A stretch of 64,000 nt of DNA, taken from contig CAVQVG010000008.1 of assembly GCA_963717125.1 (NCBI GenBank), positions 124,001-188,000 on the forward strand, in the 5' to 3' direction. Every line of letters begins with the position of its first letter. Position 1 is the stretch's first letter. Made by a program: the position numbers and the translations under genes. Source of the DNA: RYN-230 sp963717125 (GTDB taxonomy: Bacteria; Actinomycetota; Actinomycetes; Streptosporangiales; Streptosporangiaceae). The notes beneath the pieces are model-generated. The model saw only the letters and a program-made list of their open reading frames with translations. It did no database searches and had not been told where the DNA came from. Below, piece after piece: positions 1-8,908 of the stretch.

Positions 1-381
1 GTCGCAGATGTGGTCGGTGAGATGACCGAGGCGCACGGCATGAGTTCCTCAGTTCAGCTGGATGACCGGCTGGATCAGGAGGTTCCCGGGGAGATCGGCG
101 AGCACCTGCTGTACGCGCTGCGCGAGGCGCTGTCGAACGCCGCCCGGCACGGCCAGGCCACTCACGTGGACGTGACCATCCTGGTAGACGGCACGCTGAA
201 CCTGCTCGTCCACGACAACGGCACCGGCATCAAGGACGCCACCCGCCGGAGCGGGCTGGCCAACCTGGCTCAGCGGGCCGAGCCCTATGGCGGCACGCTC
301 ACTATCGGCGGGGCCAGCAATGGCGGGACGGAGTTGCGCTGGGAGGTCCCGCTGCCCAACCCCACCTCGGCGACTGCCTGA
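1..381 (+). CDS. Sensor histidine kinase, C-terminal ATPase domain (5' end outside window)
   Basis: The frame is open from base 1, so the gene starts before the window. The visible 126 residues are a HATPase_c domain: the N box is the stretch ALREALSNAARHG, the G1 box is DNGTGI, and the end GLANLAQRAEPYGG is typical of DevS/LiaS/NarX-type (HisKA_3) kinases. It should autophosphorylate a histidine lying upstream of the window and pass the phosphate to a NarL-type response regulator. The convergent regulator ending 13 bases away on the other strand is the obvious candidate partner, although such pairs are usually co-directional, so the pairing is inferred. Sensor and dimerisation domains are not visible. 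Confidence 0.85.
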   Translation, partial: VADVVGEMTEAHGMSSSVQLDDRLDQEVPGEIGEHLLYALREALSNAARHGQATHVDVTILVDGTLNLLVHDNGTGIKDATRRSGLANLAQRAEPYGGTLTIGGASNGGTELRWEVPLPNPTSATA

Positions 382-394
382 CGGTGATCTAGGG

Positions 395-1087
395 TCAGTG
401 GGCTGACTGCGGCGGGCGCGGCTGGCCGTGGTCTTCGAAGACCCGGGCGGCGTAGGCGGCGGCCTGGGTCCGGCGTTCCATGCCCAGCTTGGCGAACAAC
501 GCGGACACATAGTTCTTGACTGTTTTCTCGGCCAGGAACAGGCGCTCACCGATCTGCCGGTTGGTCAGCCCTTCGCCGATCAGCTCCAGGATCTTCCGCT
601 CCTGGTCGGTGAGCCCGGCCAGCGGATCGGAGCGCGCCGTCTGGTCGCGCATCCGCTGCATCACCCGGCTGGCCGCGTCCGGATCCAGCATCGACTCACC
701 CGACGCGACCGTGCGGACGGCGCCGACCAGGTCGGTGCCGCGGATCTGCTTGAGCACGTATCCCGCGGCTCCAGCCATGATCGCGTCGAACAGCGCTTCG
801 TCATCGCTGAACGAGGTGAGCATCAGGCAGGCCACACCCGGCAACCTGGACCGGATCTCGCGGCACACGCTGACGCCGTCCCCATCGGGCAGCCGCACGT
901 CGAGCACAGCCACGTCCGGCCGCAGCGCCGGGATTCTGGCCAGGGCCGACGCAGCGGTTCCCGCCTCACCGACGACCACGATGCCCGGATCGGTTTCCAG
1001 CAGGTCTTTCACGCCCCGCCGGACGATCTCATGATCATCGAGCAGGAACACGCCGATCTGCCGCTGGACCGGGGCTGACTCGTCCAT
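395..1087 (-). CDS. NarL/DevR-family response regulator
   Basis: A 230-residue two-domain regulator. The receiver domain has the acidic pair DD (residues 17-18), the phospho-acceptor Asp63 in VLDVRLP and the conserved Lys in YVLK. The C-terminal LuxR helix-turn-helix (about 160-205) contains LTDQERKILELIGEGLTNRQI and EKTVKNYVSALFAKLGM. The frame stays open about 200 bases further upstream, but the ATG at 1087 is preferred because GAGGAG lies about 9 bases before it and the receiver domain begins just after it. It is convergent with the kinase fragment at the left edge and divergent from the MFS gene. The domain set matches DevR/DosR-like regulators; the target genes are unknown. Confidence 0.9.
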   Translation of the reverse strand: MDESAPVQRQIGVFLLDDHEIVRRGVKDLLETDPGIVVVGEAGTAASALARIPALRPDVAVLDVRLPDGDGVSVCREIRSRLPGVACLMLTSFSDDEALFDAIMAGAAGYVLKQIRGTDLVGAVRTVASGESMLDPDAASRVMQRMRDQTARSDPLAGLTDQERKILELIGEGLTNRQIGERLFLAEKTVKNYVSALFAKLGMERRTQAAAYAARVFEDHGQPRPPQSAH

Positions 1088-1383
1088 GGGGCGCTTCTCC
1101 TCGCTTCGTCTGGCCATTAGCCAGAACCTTAGGTGCGCCAGCCCCGCTTGCGCATGGGACCGTGGTCCCGGACCGCCGGGGCAAACGGCCATGCCGGCCG
1201 GTGGCGCGTTGATCGTCCGGGTTTCGCATCTGCCCGGCTTCGACGCGGCTGCGGCGGTACTGTCTGGGGCCAAGGGGTCGGCGTTCAATCGATTGCGGAT
1301 ACGTCTTGGGGGGCGCGCGTGACATTTAGAACGCCATATTTACGGTCCTGTGAGCTGGACAGACAACGTGACCTGAGTCGTCT

Positions 1384-3036
1384 ATGACCCAGCTCAGACG
1401 AGGCGCGCACGGGGCGGAGGACAGCCGCAGGCGCAGCCTGCTGGTTCTTGCCGTCTGCTGCCTGAGCCTGTTCATGGTCGGCCTTGACAACACGATCGTG
1501 AACGTCGCGCTGCCAGCGATCGCCAGGGGGCTGACCGCCTCCGTTTCGGGGCTGCAGTGGATCGTCAACGGTTACACGATGGTCCTGGCCAGTTTGGTGA
1601 TGTCCGCGGGTGCCACGGCGGACCGGTTCGGCCGCCGCCAGGTCTTCCGGGCGGGGCTGACGGTGTTCACGCTCAGCTCGGCGCTGTGCTCCGTGGCGCC
1701 CAGTCTTGGCTGGCTGATCGCGTTCCGGGTGCTGCAGGCGATAGGCGGGTCGATGCTGAACCCGGTCGCGGTGTCGATTATCTCCAGCGTTTTCAAGGGC
1801 CGGGCGGAGCGTGCCTGGGCGATCGGCGTCTGGATAAGCATGTTCGGCGTGAGCATGGCGCTCGGGCCGGTCTTCGGGGGAATCCTGACCGGCACGGTCG
1901 GCTGGCGCAGTATTTTCTGGGTCAACGTGCCGGTCGGGCTGGTCGCCATCGTGCTGGTCTCCAGGTTCATCCCGGCATCCCGCGCCGGAGTGCAGCGCAG
2001 GCTCGACCTGGTCGCCCAGGTGCTGGTGATTGTCATGCTCGGGTCCCTGGTCTACGCGATCATCGAGGGTGCCCCCAACGACTGGCGCGAGCCCGGGATC
2101 CGCGGCTTGTTCGCGCTGGCGGCGGTGACGTTCGTGGTTCTGGTCCGGTGGGAATTGCGCCGGACGGATCCGCTGATCGATCCCCGCTGTTTCCGCAACC
2201 TGCCGTTCACCGGCGCCGTGCTGACCGGCATCTGCTCGTTCGGCTGCCTGGGCGGTTTCCTCTTCCTGAGCACGATCTACCTTCAGGACGCACGGGGCCT
2301 GTCGGCGCTGCACGCTGGCCTGCACATGCTGCCCACCGCCGCGGCGATGGCTGTCTGCCCGCTGCTGGCGGCGTGGCTGGTCGCCAAGAGAGGCCTGTGG
2401 GTGCCGCTGACGCTGGGCGGCCTGGCCCTGACCCTGAGCATGATCGCGATGTCGCGGCTCACCGTGTCCTCTGGGGAGGTCTATCTCATCGCGGCCTTCA
2501 TGGCGTTCGGCGTTGGCCTGGGCATGGTCAACGGCCAGATCAGCCACGCAGCGGTCTCGGCCATGCCGGCCAGCCAGGCAGGCCTGGCGGCCGGCATCGC
2601 TTCGGCCAGCCGTCAGATGGGCCAGGCACTCGGGGTCGCGGTGACCGGCGCGCTGCTGAACGCGAACCTGCACGGGCCGGTGCCGACGCAGTTCGTACCC
2701 GCCAGCCGCCCGGCCTGGTTCGTGCTGACCGGGTGCGGGTGCATCGTGCTCTGTCTCGGCCTGGCGACGACGCGCACCCGGTCGGCGCAGCCCGCGGCGG
2801 ATCCGGTCGCCGACGTGCCGCCCGCGCCGAGAGTGACGCGTCCGCTCTACGGCCTGCGGCTGCAGACCGTCCAGGAGCGGGAACCGGCGCCAGAACCCGA
2901 CTGGATTCCGCGCTACCCGACCAGCCCGCCGCCCCCCGGCTACCCTGAGCCTGCAACTGGGCGCCCCACCGTGCTCACACGACGCGACCAGGTGTACTTC
3001 CGCCGGCAATGGCGAGCGGGTAACGAACAGGGTTAG
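1384..3036 (+). CDS. MFS transporter, DHA2 (14-TMS, EmrB/QacA) drug exporter family
   Basis: A 550-residue polytopic membrane protein. The first helix carries motif D1 (LDNTIVNVALPAI), followed by GLQWIVNGY and the loop 2-3 motif A-like GATADRFGRRQVF. Length and hydrophobic pattern fit the 14-helix proton-coupled DHA2 exporters. The last 80 residues are a proline-rich, probably cytoplasmic tail, which is longer than usual. No strong Shine-Dalgarno precedes the ATG at 1384, but it is the first start that keeps helix 1 complete. It is divergent from the response regulator at 395-1087 with about 296 bases between them, so regulation by that system is possible but unproven. The substrate cannot be predicted. 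Confidence 0.9.
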   Translation: MTQLRRGAHGAEDSRRRSLLVLAVCCLSLFMVGLDNTIVNVALPAIARGLTASVSGLQWIVNGYTMVLASLVMSAGATADRFGRRQVFRAGLTVFTLSSALCSVAPSLGWLIAFRVLQAIGGSMLNPVAVSIISSVFKGRAERAWAIGVWISMFGVSMALGPVFGGILTGTVGWRSIFWVNVPVGLVAIVLVSRFIPASRAGVQRRLDLVAQVLVIVMLGSLVYAIIEGAPNDWREPGIRGLFALAAVTFVVLVRWELRRTDPLIDPRCFRNLPFTGAVLTGICSFGCLGGFLFLSTIYLQDARGLSALHAGLHMLPTAAAMAVCPLLAAWLVAKRGLWVPLTLGGLALTLSMIAMSRLTVSSGEVYLIAAFMAFGVGLGMVNGQISHAAVSAMPASQAGLAAGIASASRQMGQALGVAVTGALLNANLHGPVPTQFVPASRPAWFVLTGCGCIVLCLGLATTRTRSAQPAADPVADVPPAPRVTRPLYGLRLQTVQEREPAPEPDWIPRYPTSPPPPGYPEPATGRPTVLTRRDQVYFRRQWRAGNEQG

Positions 3037-3110
3037 CTCAGCCCCGATGGTCCGATGCTGGCTACCGTCGGGCTGGATCGCGGCGCCTCGGACGGGCGTA
3101 GCGTGACGGT

Positions 3111-3878
3111 ATGCGTCTGATGGATTCCGGTACGGCGCTGCGTGAGCTCGGGGTGCACGCCGGGCAGTTGACCGCGGCGGAGCGGGCCCAGCTGGATGAG
3201 GACGGCTTCCTGCCGCTGCCGGGCATCCTGTCAGCCGGGCAGCTACGGGTCATCCGTCAGCGCCTGGCCGGGCTGTCCGCCGCGGAGGGCGACCGGGCCG
3301 GTATCGAGGTCCACCAGGAGCAGGGCACCGATCGGCTGGCCGACCTGGTGAACAAGGACCCGGTTTTCGACGTGTGCTTCACCTGCCCGCGGGTGCTGGC
3401 CGCGGTCGCCCACGTGCTCGGCGATTTCACCCTCTCCTCGCTGAACAGCCGGGCCGCGCTGCCGGGCGCCGGCCATCAGCCGCTGCACACCGACTGGGCC
3501 GAGCCGGTGTCGCCCGGCAACTACCAGGTCTGCAACTCCATCTGGCTGATCGACGATTTCACCGCGGATAACGGCCCGACCCGGGTGGTCCCCGGCAGCC
3601 ACCGCCGCGCACGGCTGCCGCGCCAGGCGATGACCGATCCCGCGGCTCCCTACCCGGGTGAGGTCAAGCTCCTCGGCAGCGCCGGCACCGTCGTGATCTT
3701 CAACGCGCACCTGTGGCACGGCGGCACCCGCAACACCACCGACCGGCCGCGCCGGGCACTGCACTCCTACTTCTGCCGCGGGGGTCTCAAACAGCAACTA
3801 GACCAGCGGGCCTACGTCCGACCGGAAACGCTCGCCCGGCTCAGCCCCGCCGCCCAGCACATCCTCGGCCTCGGCTGA
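3111..3878 (+). CDS. Phytanoyl-CoA dioxygenase (PhyH) family protein
   Basis: A 255-residue Fe(II)/2-oxoglutarate-type oxygenase. The facial triad is visible as His126-x-Asp128 (in LHTDWAEP) and His203 (in LWHGGTRN), with a downstream Arg in the RRALHSYF segment for 2-oxoglutarate binding. The N terminus has the usual PhyH opening (LDEDGFLPLPGIL). Either ATG 3111 or ATG 3120 could be the start. The gene stands alone between the MFS gene and the divergently read DUF2007-like gene. The family hydroxylates fatty acyl-CoAs, ectoine and many secondary metabolites; the substrate here is not apparent. Confidence 0.88.
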   Translation: MRLMDSGTALRELGVHAGQLTAAERAQLDEDGFLPLPGILSAGQLRVIRQRLAGLSAAEGDRAGIEVHQEQGTDRLADLVNKDPVFDVCFTCPRVLAAVAHVLGDFTLSSLNSRAALPGAGHQPLHTDWAEPVSPGNYQVCNSIWLIDDFTADNGPTRVVPGSHRRARLPRQAMTDPAAPYPGEVKLLGSAGTVVIFNAHLWHGGTRNTTDRPRRALHSYFCRGGLKQQLDQRAYVRPETLARLSPAAQHILGLG

Positions 3879-3907
3879 CACCTTCGGTGCTGGCTGGCTT
3901 GACCGGC

Positions 3908-4132
3908 CTACTCGGGGGTTTCCTCGACTTCCGCCAGGACCTGACGAGCGGCGGCTTCATCGGCGCTGGCAACGAGCACGCGCACACCCGATATCTGCAA
4001 CTGCGGGTCCTGTCCGCCGGCGTCATCGGCCAGCACAGCTGCCCGCAACCCGTTACTGCGCAGCAGGCCGGCGATCAGCTCCGCCTCGGTGCGGCTGGCC
4101 ACCACCGCCACAGTCACCGTCGCGCCGTCCAC
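3908..4132 (-). CDS. DUF2007-like small protein
   Basis: A 74-residue protein with the alternating beta-alpha-beta pattern of DUF2007 (a proposed signal-transducing fold distantly like ACT/PII domains): TVTVAVVASRTEAELIAGLL, then GLRAAVLADD, then ISGVRVLVASADEAAARQVL. It lies 33 bases downstream of the E2 gene on the same strand, so it could be the last gene of that operon, but these small genes are often independent. Function unknown. Confidence 0.75.
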   Translation of the reverse strand: MDGATVTVAVVASRTEAELIAGLLRSNGLRAAVLADDAGGQDPQLQISGVRVLVASADEAAARQVLAEVEETPE

Positions 4133-4165
4133 GATGTCAGCTCCTCTGCACTGGGTGGTGCTCGC

Positions 4166-5449
4166 TCAGACAAGTATGCGGAGCGGGTTCTCCAGCAGTT
4201 CTTTGAGGGCGGCCAGCCACTGGGCGGCGACCACCCCGTCCACCGGGCGGTGGTCAACCGAGAGCGTCACCGTCATGACCTGGCCCGGAACAACGACCCC
4301 ATCCTGGACCACCGGCTCGTCGCGGACGGCGCCGACGGCGAGAATCGCGGCGTGCGGCGGGTTGATGATCGCGGCGAACTCTGCCACGCCGTACATGCCG
4401 AGGTTGGTGACGCTGATCGTGCCGCCTTCCAGCTCGTCCTGGCGCAGCCGGCCGTCCCGGGCGCGCGCCGCCAGGTCCCGGGTCCGCGCCGCGACCTGCG
4501 TGATCGTCTGGGCCGTCACGTCGCGCAGGACCGGCGTGACCAGCCCGCGCTCGGTCGCGACCGCCACCGCGACGTCCACCGCGGCGAACGTGCGCACCGC
4601 ATCCGGGGTCCAGATGACGTTCATCGCGGGCACCCGCTGATGCGCGGCGGCCACCGCCTTGACCACCAGGTCGTTAAGGGACACCCGGGCGCCGTCGTCC
4701 GCGGCGGCGTTGATCTCGGCGCGCAGCGCGACGAGGCGTTCGGCCCGGACCGTCGCCCGGACGTAGAAGTGCGGGGCGGTCTGCTTGCTTTCCACCAGGC
4801 GGGCGGCGATGGCGCGGCGGGCGCGGCTGTGCGGGATCTCGCCGCTCTCGCCGGGCCCGGGGACGGCCGCTACGCCGGGCCGTGCCCCGGCCGCGGACGC
4901 CGCGCCGGCCGCCGGGCCGGCCGCCGGGCCGGACGCCGAGACAGTGAGCGGGCCGGTGGCCGGCGGCGCCGCGGCGTGTGACTTGATGGCCGCGTCGACG
5001 TCGCGGCGCAGGATGCGCCCGCCGGGGCCGGTCCCGGTGATGTCCGCGACGGCGATCCCGGACTGCTTCGCGATCTTGCGGGCCAGCGGGCTGGCGAACA
5101 CCCGGCCGTTGCCCGCCGCCCTGACCGGGGTGGCGGCATCCGGTGTGGCGGCACCCGGTGCGGCGACACCTAGCTCCGCGAGCAGCGCGCCGACGTCGGC
5201 GACGACCTCACCGGGCTGGCCGAGGACGGCGATGGGCGCGCCCACCTCGACGTGCGCGCCCGGTGCTACCAGCGTCTTGAGCACGACGCCGGCGTCCTCG
5301 GCCTCGACGTCCACCATCGCCTTGTCGGTCTCGACCGTGGCCAGCGTGTCGGCCGCGGCGAACTCGGCGCTTTCCGCCACGGTCCATTCCGCCAGCACGG
5401 CCTCGGTGGCGCCGGCGGCGACCTCGGGCATGCGCAGCAGCCGGGGCAT
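4166..5449 (-). CDS. 2-oxoacid dehydrogenase E2 (dihydrolipoamide acyltransferase)
   Basis: A 427-residue E2. The N-terminal lipoyl domain has the modified lysine Lys43 in ETDKAMVDV. A peripheral subunit-binding domain follows (ASPLARKIAKQSGI, with GTGPGGRILRRDV), after a Pro/Ala linker. The C-terminal catalytic domain ends with the DHRPVDG motif (His400, Asp404). The ATG at 5449 lies one base after the TGA of the E1 gene, implying translational coupling. The complex transfers acyl groups from the E1 thiamine intermediate to CoA. No typical E3 is adjacent; a divergent disulfide oxidoreductase lies 13 kb away. The acid used (pyruvate, branched-chain or other) cannot be read from sequence. Confidence 0.92.
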   Translation of the reverse strand: MPRLLRMPEVAAGATEAVLAEWTVAESAEFAAADTLATVETDKAMVDVEAEDAGVVLKTLVAPGAHVEVGAPIAVLGQPGEVVADVGALLAELGVAAPGAATPDAATPVRAAGNGRVFASPLARKIAKQSGIAVADITGTGPGGRILRRDVDAAIKSHAAAPPATGPLTVSASGPAAGPAAGAASAAGARPGVAAVPGPGESGEIPHSRARRAIAARLVESKQTAPHFYVRATVRAERLVALRAEINAAADDGARVSLNDLVVKAVAAAHQRVPAMNVIWTPDAVRTFAAVDVAVAVATERGLVTPVLRDVTAQTITQVAARTRDLAARARDGRLRQDELEGGTISVTNLGMYGVAEFAAIINPPHAAILAVGAVRDEPVVQDGVVVPGQVMTVTLSVDHRPVDGVVAAQWLAALKELLENPLRILV

Positions 5450-5450
5450 G

Positions 5451-7631
5451 TCAGTACCTCGCGATCTCGGCCAGCGCGGCGACGACCTCGTCTTGCTGGG
5501 CGATGGCGGCGCGCTCCAGCACCTGGCTGATGCTCGGCGAGGCCTCGCCACCGGTGACCCGCCACACCGGCGCGTCCAGCAGGTCGAAGAACCGCCGGTG
5601 GATCTCGTCGGCCAGCCAGCCCCCGTACGAGGTGCCCAGCGCGCCCTGCTCCGCGATCAGGATCTGGTTCGTCTTGGCCAGCGACGCCCCGATCGTGTCC
5701 CAGTCGATGCTGGCCCGGTCCAGCCAGCGCAGGTCGATCACTTCGGCATCGACCTGCCCGAACTCGTCCACCGCCGCGAGCACGTGCGGCACCATCCCGA
5801 GGTAGCTCAGCACCGTCACGTCCCGGCCGGGCCGCCGCACGACCGCTTTCCCCACCGGCAGGTAATAGTCGTAGTCGTCCACCGGACCCGGCCCGGTGGA
5901 GTTGTACAGGTCAACCTGCTCCAGCACCAGCACCGGGTCCTGGCAGCGCAGCGCGCTGTTCATCAGGCCGACGTAGTCGTACGGGGTGGACGGGGCGACG
6001 ATCCGCCAGCCGGGGCTGGTGGCGAAGATGCCGGCCGGGTCCATCGAATGCTGGGAGCCGTAGCCGGTGCCCATGGCCACCTTGCTGCGCAGCACGAGCG
6101 GCACGCCCGACTCGCCGCCGAACATGTGCCGCGCCTTGCCGATCTGGTTGAACAGCTGGTCCGCGGCCACCCACATGAAGTCGGCGTACATGAACTCGAC
6201 CACCGGGGTGAACCGGCCGTCGAGCGCGATGCCGCCGGCCAGCCCGGCGAACGCGTTCTCGCTGATCGGCGTGCCGAGCACCCGGCCGGGGAACCGCGCG
6301 GGCAGGCCGCGGGTGGCGCCGTTGGTGCCGCCGTTGAGCCGGTGCACGTCCTCGCCCAGCACCACGATGCCCGGGTCGGTCTCCATCCGGCGGCCCATGA
6401 CCGCGGCCACCGCCTCGATGAACTTGGTCTCCTGGACGGGCACCGCGTAGCCGTCCGCCGCGGCCAGCCGCACCCCGCCGAACTCGCTGAGATCACCGCG
6501 GACGCCAGCGTCCACCCAGCCCGGATCGGGCCACTCCGACGGCTTGATCTGCCGCTGGCCAGGCTTGCCGCCAGCCACCGGTTCCAGCAGGACCTGGCCG
6601 ATCTCGGCCATGACCGCCTGGGCGCGGGTCACCGCCTCGGCGGTCTCCCCGGCGGTCATGATGCCGCGGCGCTCCAGCTGTGCGGCGGTCTGCCGGAGTG
6701 GGTCACGCTCCCGCCAGGCGCGCTCCTCGGCCTTGTCGCGGTAGCCGAACGCGCTGCCGGGGTAGCCGCCGTTCTGATGGAAGAAGCGGTACGTGTCGGC
6801 CTCGACGACGGCCGGCCCGGCGCCGCGGCGCATATGCGCCACCGCCTCGGACATGGCCAGGTGGACCGCGAGCGGGTCCATCCCGTCCACCCGCCAGCTG
6901 GCGATGCCGAAGCCCGGGCCCCGCGCGGACAGCCGCGGCTCGCCGGTCGCCTCCCGCACCGAGGTGGACACCGCGTACTGGTTGTTCTCGATGAAGAAGC
7001 AGACCGGCAGCGACCAGGCCGCGGCCAGGTTCATCGATTCCAGCGTCGACCCGATGTTGACCGCGCCGTCGCCGAAGTAGGTCACCGAGACCGCGTCGGT
7101 CCCGGCCTGCCGGTGCGACCAGGCGAAGCCGGCCGCTTGCGGGACGCCGCCGCCGACGATGGCGTTGGTGCCCATCGCCCCGGCTTCCTTCCACCGCAGG
7201 TGCATCGACCCGCCCCGGCCGTGCCCCCAGCCGCGGTCCAGCCCGCAGATCTCGGCCAGCGTGCGCAGCACCACCTCACGCACCGGCTCGGACGGTGCCG
7301 CGAGCGGGTCCATGCCCTTCGGCTCGACGTGGCCGAGGGCTTTGGCCAGGAACTGATGGTGGCCCCGGTGCGATCCGTTCACCGTGTCCTGGCTGGTCAG
7401 CGCCAGCACGCTGCCGACCGCGCCACCCTCCTGGCCGATGCTGGAGTGCGCCGGGCCGTGGATCAGGCCGGCCCCCGCCAGGTCGAGGACGTACTCCTCG
7501 AACGTGCGGATCCAGACCAGCTGGGCGTAGATCGTGCGCAGCAGCCCAGGTTCGGCCGCGTCCCAGTCGGCCTCGTCAGCCAGCACCTCCACCCATGGCG
7601 AGGCAGCTTCGAGGGCGCGGTGCTCGGGCAC
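5451..7631 (-). CDS. Fused E1 alpha/beta 2-oxoacid dehydrogenase (thiamine-diphosphate dependent)
   Basis: A 726-residue fusion. The alpha part (1 to about 400) has the TPP motif running from GDG (187-189) to NN (216-217). The beta part (about 405-726) has the transketolase-like pyrimidine and C-terminal domains (QETKFIEAVAAVMG, GTPISENAFAGLAGG, VLEQVDLYN). GTG 7631 is chosen as start because GAAGGAGG lies just upstream. Earlier in-frame codons would run into the shared promoter region and the operator at 7666-7675. In most actinobacterial branched-chain and acetoin-type complexes alpha and beta are separate genes; single-chain fusions are known but less common. It decarboxylates a 2-oxoacid and hands the acyl group to the adjacent E2. 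Confidence 0.9.
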   Translation of the reverse strand: MPEHRALEAASPWVEVLADEADWDAAEPGLLRTIYAQLVWIRTFEEYVLDLAGAGLIHGPAHSSIGQEGGAVGSVLALTSQDTVNGSHRGHHQFLAKALGHVEPKGMDPLAAPSEPVREVVLRTLAEICGLDRGWGHGRGGSMHLRWKEAGAMGTNAIVGGGVPQAAGFAWSHRQAGTDAVSVTYFGDGAVNIGSTLESMNLAAAWSLPVCFFIENNQYAVSTSVREATGEPRLSARGPGFGIASWRVDGMDPLAVHLAMSEAVAHMRRGAGPAVVEADTYRFFHQNGGYPGSAFGYRDKAEERAWRERDPLRQTAAQLERRGIMTAGETAEAVTRAQAVMAEIGQVLLEPVAGGKPGQRQIKPSEWPDPGWVDAGVRGDLSEFGGVRLAAADGYAVPVQETKFIEAVAAVMGRRMETDPGIVVLGEDVHRLNGGTNGATRGLPARFPGRVLGTPISENAFAGLAGGIALDGRFTPVVEFMYADFMWVAADQLFNQIGKARHMFGGESGVPLVLRSKVAMGTGYGSQHSMDPAGIFATSPGWRIVAPSTPYDYVGLMNSALRCQDPVLVLEQVDLYNSTGPGPVDDYDYYLPVGKAVVRRPGRDVTVLSYLGMVPHVLAAVDEFGQVDAEVIDLRWLDRASIDWDTIGASLAKTNQILIAEQGALGTSYGGWLADEIHRRFFDLLDAPVWRVTGGEASPSISQVLERAAIAQQDEVVAALAEIARY

Positions 7632-7665
7632 GGTAGCCTCCTTCACCGAAGACAGCATCAGCGGA

Positions 7666-7675
7666 TTGGATCCAA
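7666..7675. promoter_or_regulatory. Candidate GntR operator 1 (TTGGATCCAA)
   Basis: A perfect 10-base palindrome, TTGGATCCAA, 35 bases upstream of the E1 start. A near copy lies 73 bases away, next to the VOC start. Palindromes of this size and base composition are typical for FCD-type GntR regulators such as the one encoded at 8258-8908. The assignment is inferred from position and duplication. Confidence 0.6.
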
Positions 7676-7738
7676 AACTATACCTAACGCCCTTCACGGG
7701 CTACTCTGGACCACCGGAGCGGTCGAGTTGAGGGGTAA

Positions 7739-7748
7739 TTGGATCCGA
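7739..7748. promoter_or_regulatory. Candidate GntR operator 2 (TTGGATCCGA)
   Basis: This is the second copy of the motif, with nine of ten bases identical to operator 1, ending 12 bases before the VOC ATG at 7761. Occupation would block initiation of the VOC-GntR-M24 operon. The 73-base spacing between the two copies is close to seven helical turns, which would suit looping. Confidence 0.55.
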
Positions 7749-7760
7749 AGTGAGGTAAAC

Positions 7761-8261
7761 ATGGGGCTGCCCGGGTTGCGCCGGATGGATCACATCGGCT
7801 TCACCGTGCCCGACCTGGACGAGGCTCACCGGTTCCTGGTCGACGTGCTCGGCTGCGAGTATCTGTACTCGCTCGGGCCGTTCCGGCACGACGACTCGGA
7901 CTGGATGCGCACCCACCTGAACGTGCACCCGCGCGCGGTCATGGTGCAGAACCGCTGGTTCCGCTGCGGCGACCAGGCCGTCTTCGAGGTCTTTCACTAC
8001 ACCGCCCCCGACCAGCGTGACGCGATCCCGCGCAACAGCGACGTCGGTGGGCACCACATCGCGCTGTACGTCGATGACCTGGACGCGGCCATCAGCCACT
8101 TGAGGGCGTTGGGCATCAAGGTTCTGGACGGGCCCACGGCGAGCAGGGGGCCGGCCGAGGGGAACCGGTGGATCTACTTCCTCAGCCCGTGGGGCATGCA
8201 GTTCGAGCTGGTGTCTTACCCCGGCGGCAAGGCGTGGAACCGGGAGCATCCGCCGGAATGA
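7761..8261 (+). CDS. VOC (glyoxalase/dioxygenase superfamily) protein
   Basis: A 166-residue protein with two beta-alpha-beta-beta-beta modules of the vicinal oxygen chelate fold: MDHIGFTVPDLDEAHRFLVD at the start, and HHIALYVDDLDAAISHLRAL then GMQFELVSYPGG in the second half. Candidate metal ligands are the His of DHIGF, the His of GGHHIAL and Glu of QFELVS. GTGAGG precedes the ATG at 7761. A much longer open frame through this gene begins at 4785 but is antisense to E1/E2 and is rejected. Its stop overlaps the GntR start (ATGA), so the two are one operon. Likely a lyase, isomerase or dioxygenase step in the cluster's pathway; reaction unknown. Confidence 0.85.
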   Translation: MGLPGLRRMDHIGFTVPDLDEAHRFLVDVLGCEYLYSLGPFRHDDSDWMRTHLNVHPRAVMVQNRWFRCGDQAVFEVFHYTAPDQRDAIPRNSDVGGHHIALYVDDLDAAISHLRALGIKVLDGPTASRGPAEGNRWIYFLSPWGMQFELVSYPGGKAWNREHPPE

Positions 8262-8908
8262 CGGCCGCGGACAGCAACGTCAGCGCCCGGGTGGCATCGT
8301 ACCTGCGGGAGGCCATCCTCGGCGGGCAGCTCCGGCCGGGGGACCGCATCCGGCAGGAAGAGGTGGCCGAGCAGTTCGGCGCGAGCCGGCTGCCCGTCCG
8401 CGAGGCGCTGCGGATGCTCGAAGCGGAGGGGCTCACCGAGCTCGAGCCGCACAAGGGCGCCCGGGTGCCGCGGCTGACTCAGGCTGAGGTCGAGGTGATC
8501 TACCAGATGCGGGAGCGCCTGGAGCCGCTCGCGCTGGCGGAGAGCCTGCCGCGGCTGACCGCCGGCGACCACGAGCGGCTCGGCAAGCTGCAGCAGCGGA
8601 TCGAGGACAACGAGGACCTGGAGAAGTTCCTCGACCTCGACCGGGAGTTCCACATGCTGACCTACCGCGGCTGCCGCGTCGAACCGCTGAACTCGGCGGT
8701 CGCCCGGCTGTGGAACTCCACTCAGCACTACCGGCGCAGCTACGTCACGCTCGGCGGGCAGGACCGGATGTGGCTGGTGAACGCCGAGCACCGGTTGATC
8801 CTCGACGCGGTGCTGCGGTGCGACGCCACCGACGGAGAGCGTTACCTTCAGGGGCACATCCGGCGCACCCGCATCGAGCTGAGCCACCACCCGGAGGTAT
8901 TCACGTGA
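8258..8908 (+). CDS. GntR-family regulator with FCD ligand domain
   Basis: A 216-residue regulator. The winged helix is at about 8-75 (YLREAILGGQLRPGDRI, SRLPVREALRMLEAEGL). The C-terminal FCD domain supplies metal/ligand residues Asp and His in DLDREFHMLTY, His in NAEHRLILDA and His in GHIRRTRIEL. The ATG overlaps the VOC stop and its own stop overlaps the next GTG, giving a tightly coupled three-gene operon. FCD regulators usually bind a carboxylic acid and repress adjacent catabolic genes. The two TTGGATCC-type palindromes at 7666 and 7739 are its probable sites, so it would control both the E1-E2 operon and its own. Confidence 0.92.
   Translation: MTAADSNVSARVASYLREAILGGQLRPGDRIRQEEVAEQFGASRLPVREALRMLEAEGLTELEPHKGARVPRLTQAEVEVIYQMRERLEPLALAESLPRLTAGDHERLGKLQQRIEDNEDLEKFLDLDREFHMLTYRGCRVEPLNSAVARLWNSTQHYRRSYVTLGGQDRMWLVNAEHRLILDAVLRCDATDGERYLQGHIRRTRIELSHHPEVFT

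Noticed and set aside
1285..3009. A 574-codon minus-strand frame opposite the MFS gene
   Set aside because: Translation is rich in Arg, Gln, His and Asp with no fold; the plus strand encodes a canonical 14-helix transporter.
4785..8261. A 1,158-codon plus-strand open frame across E1 and E2
   Set aside because: Except for its last 167 codons (the VOC gene) it is the antisense of clearly recognisable E1/E2 genes and its translation is low-complexity His/Arg/Ala. Such long antisense frames are usual at this GC content.
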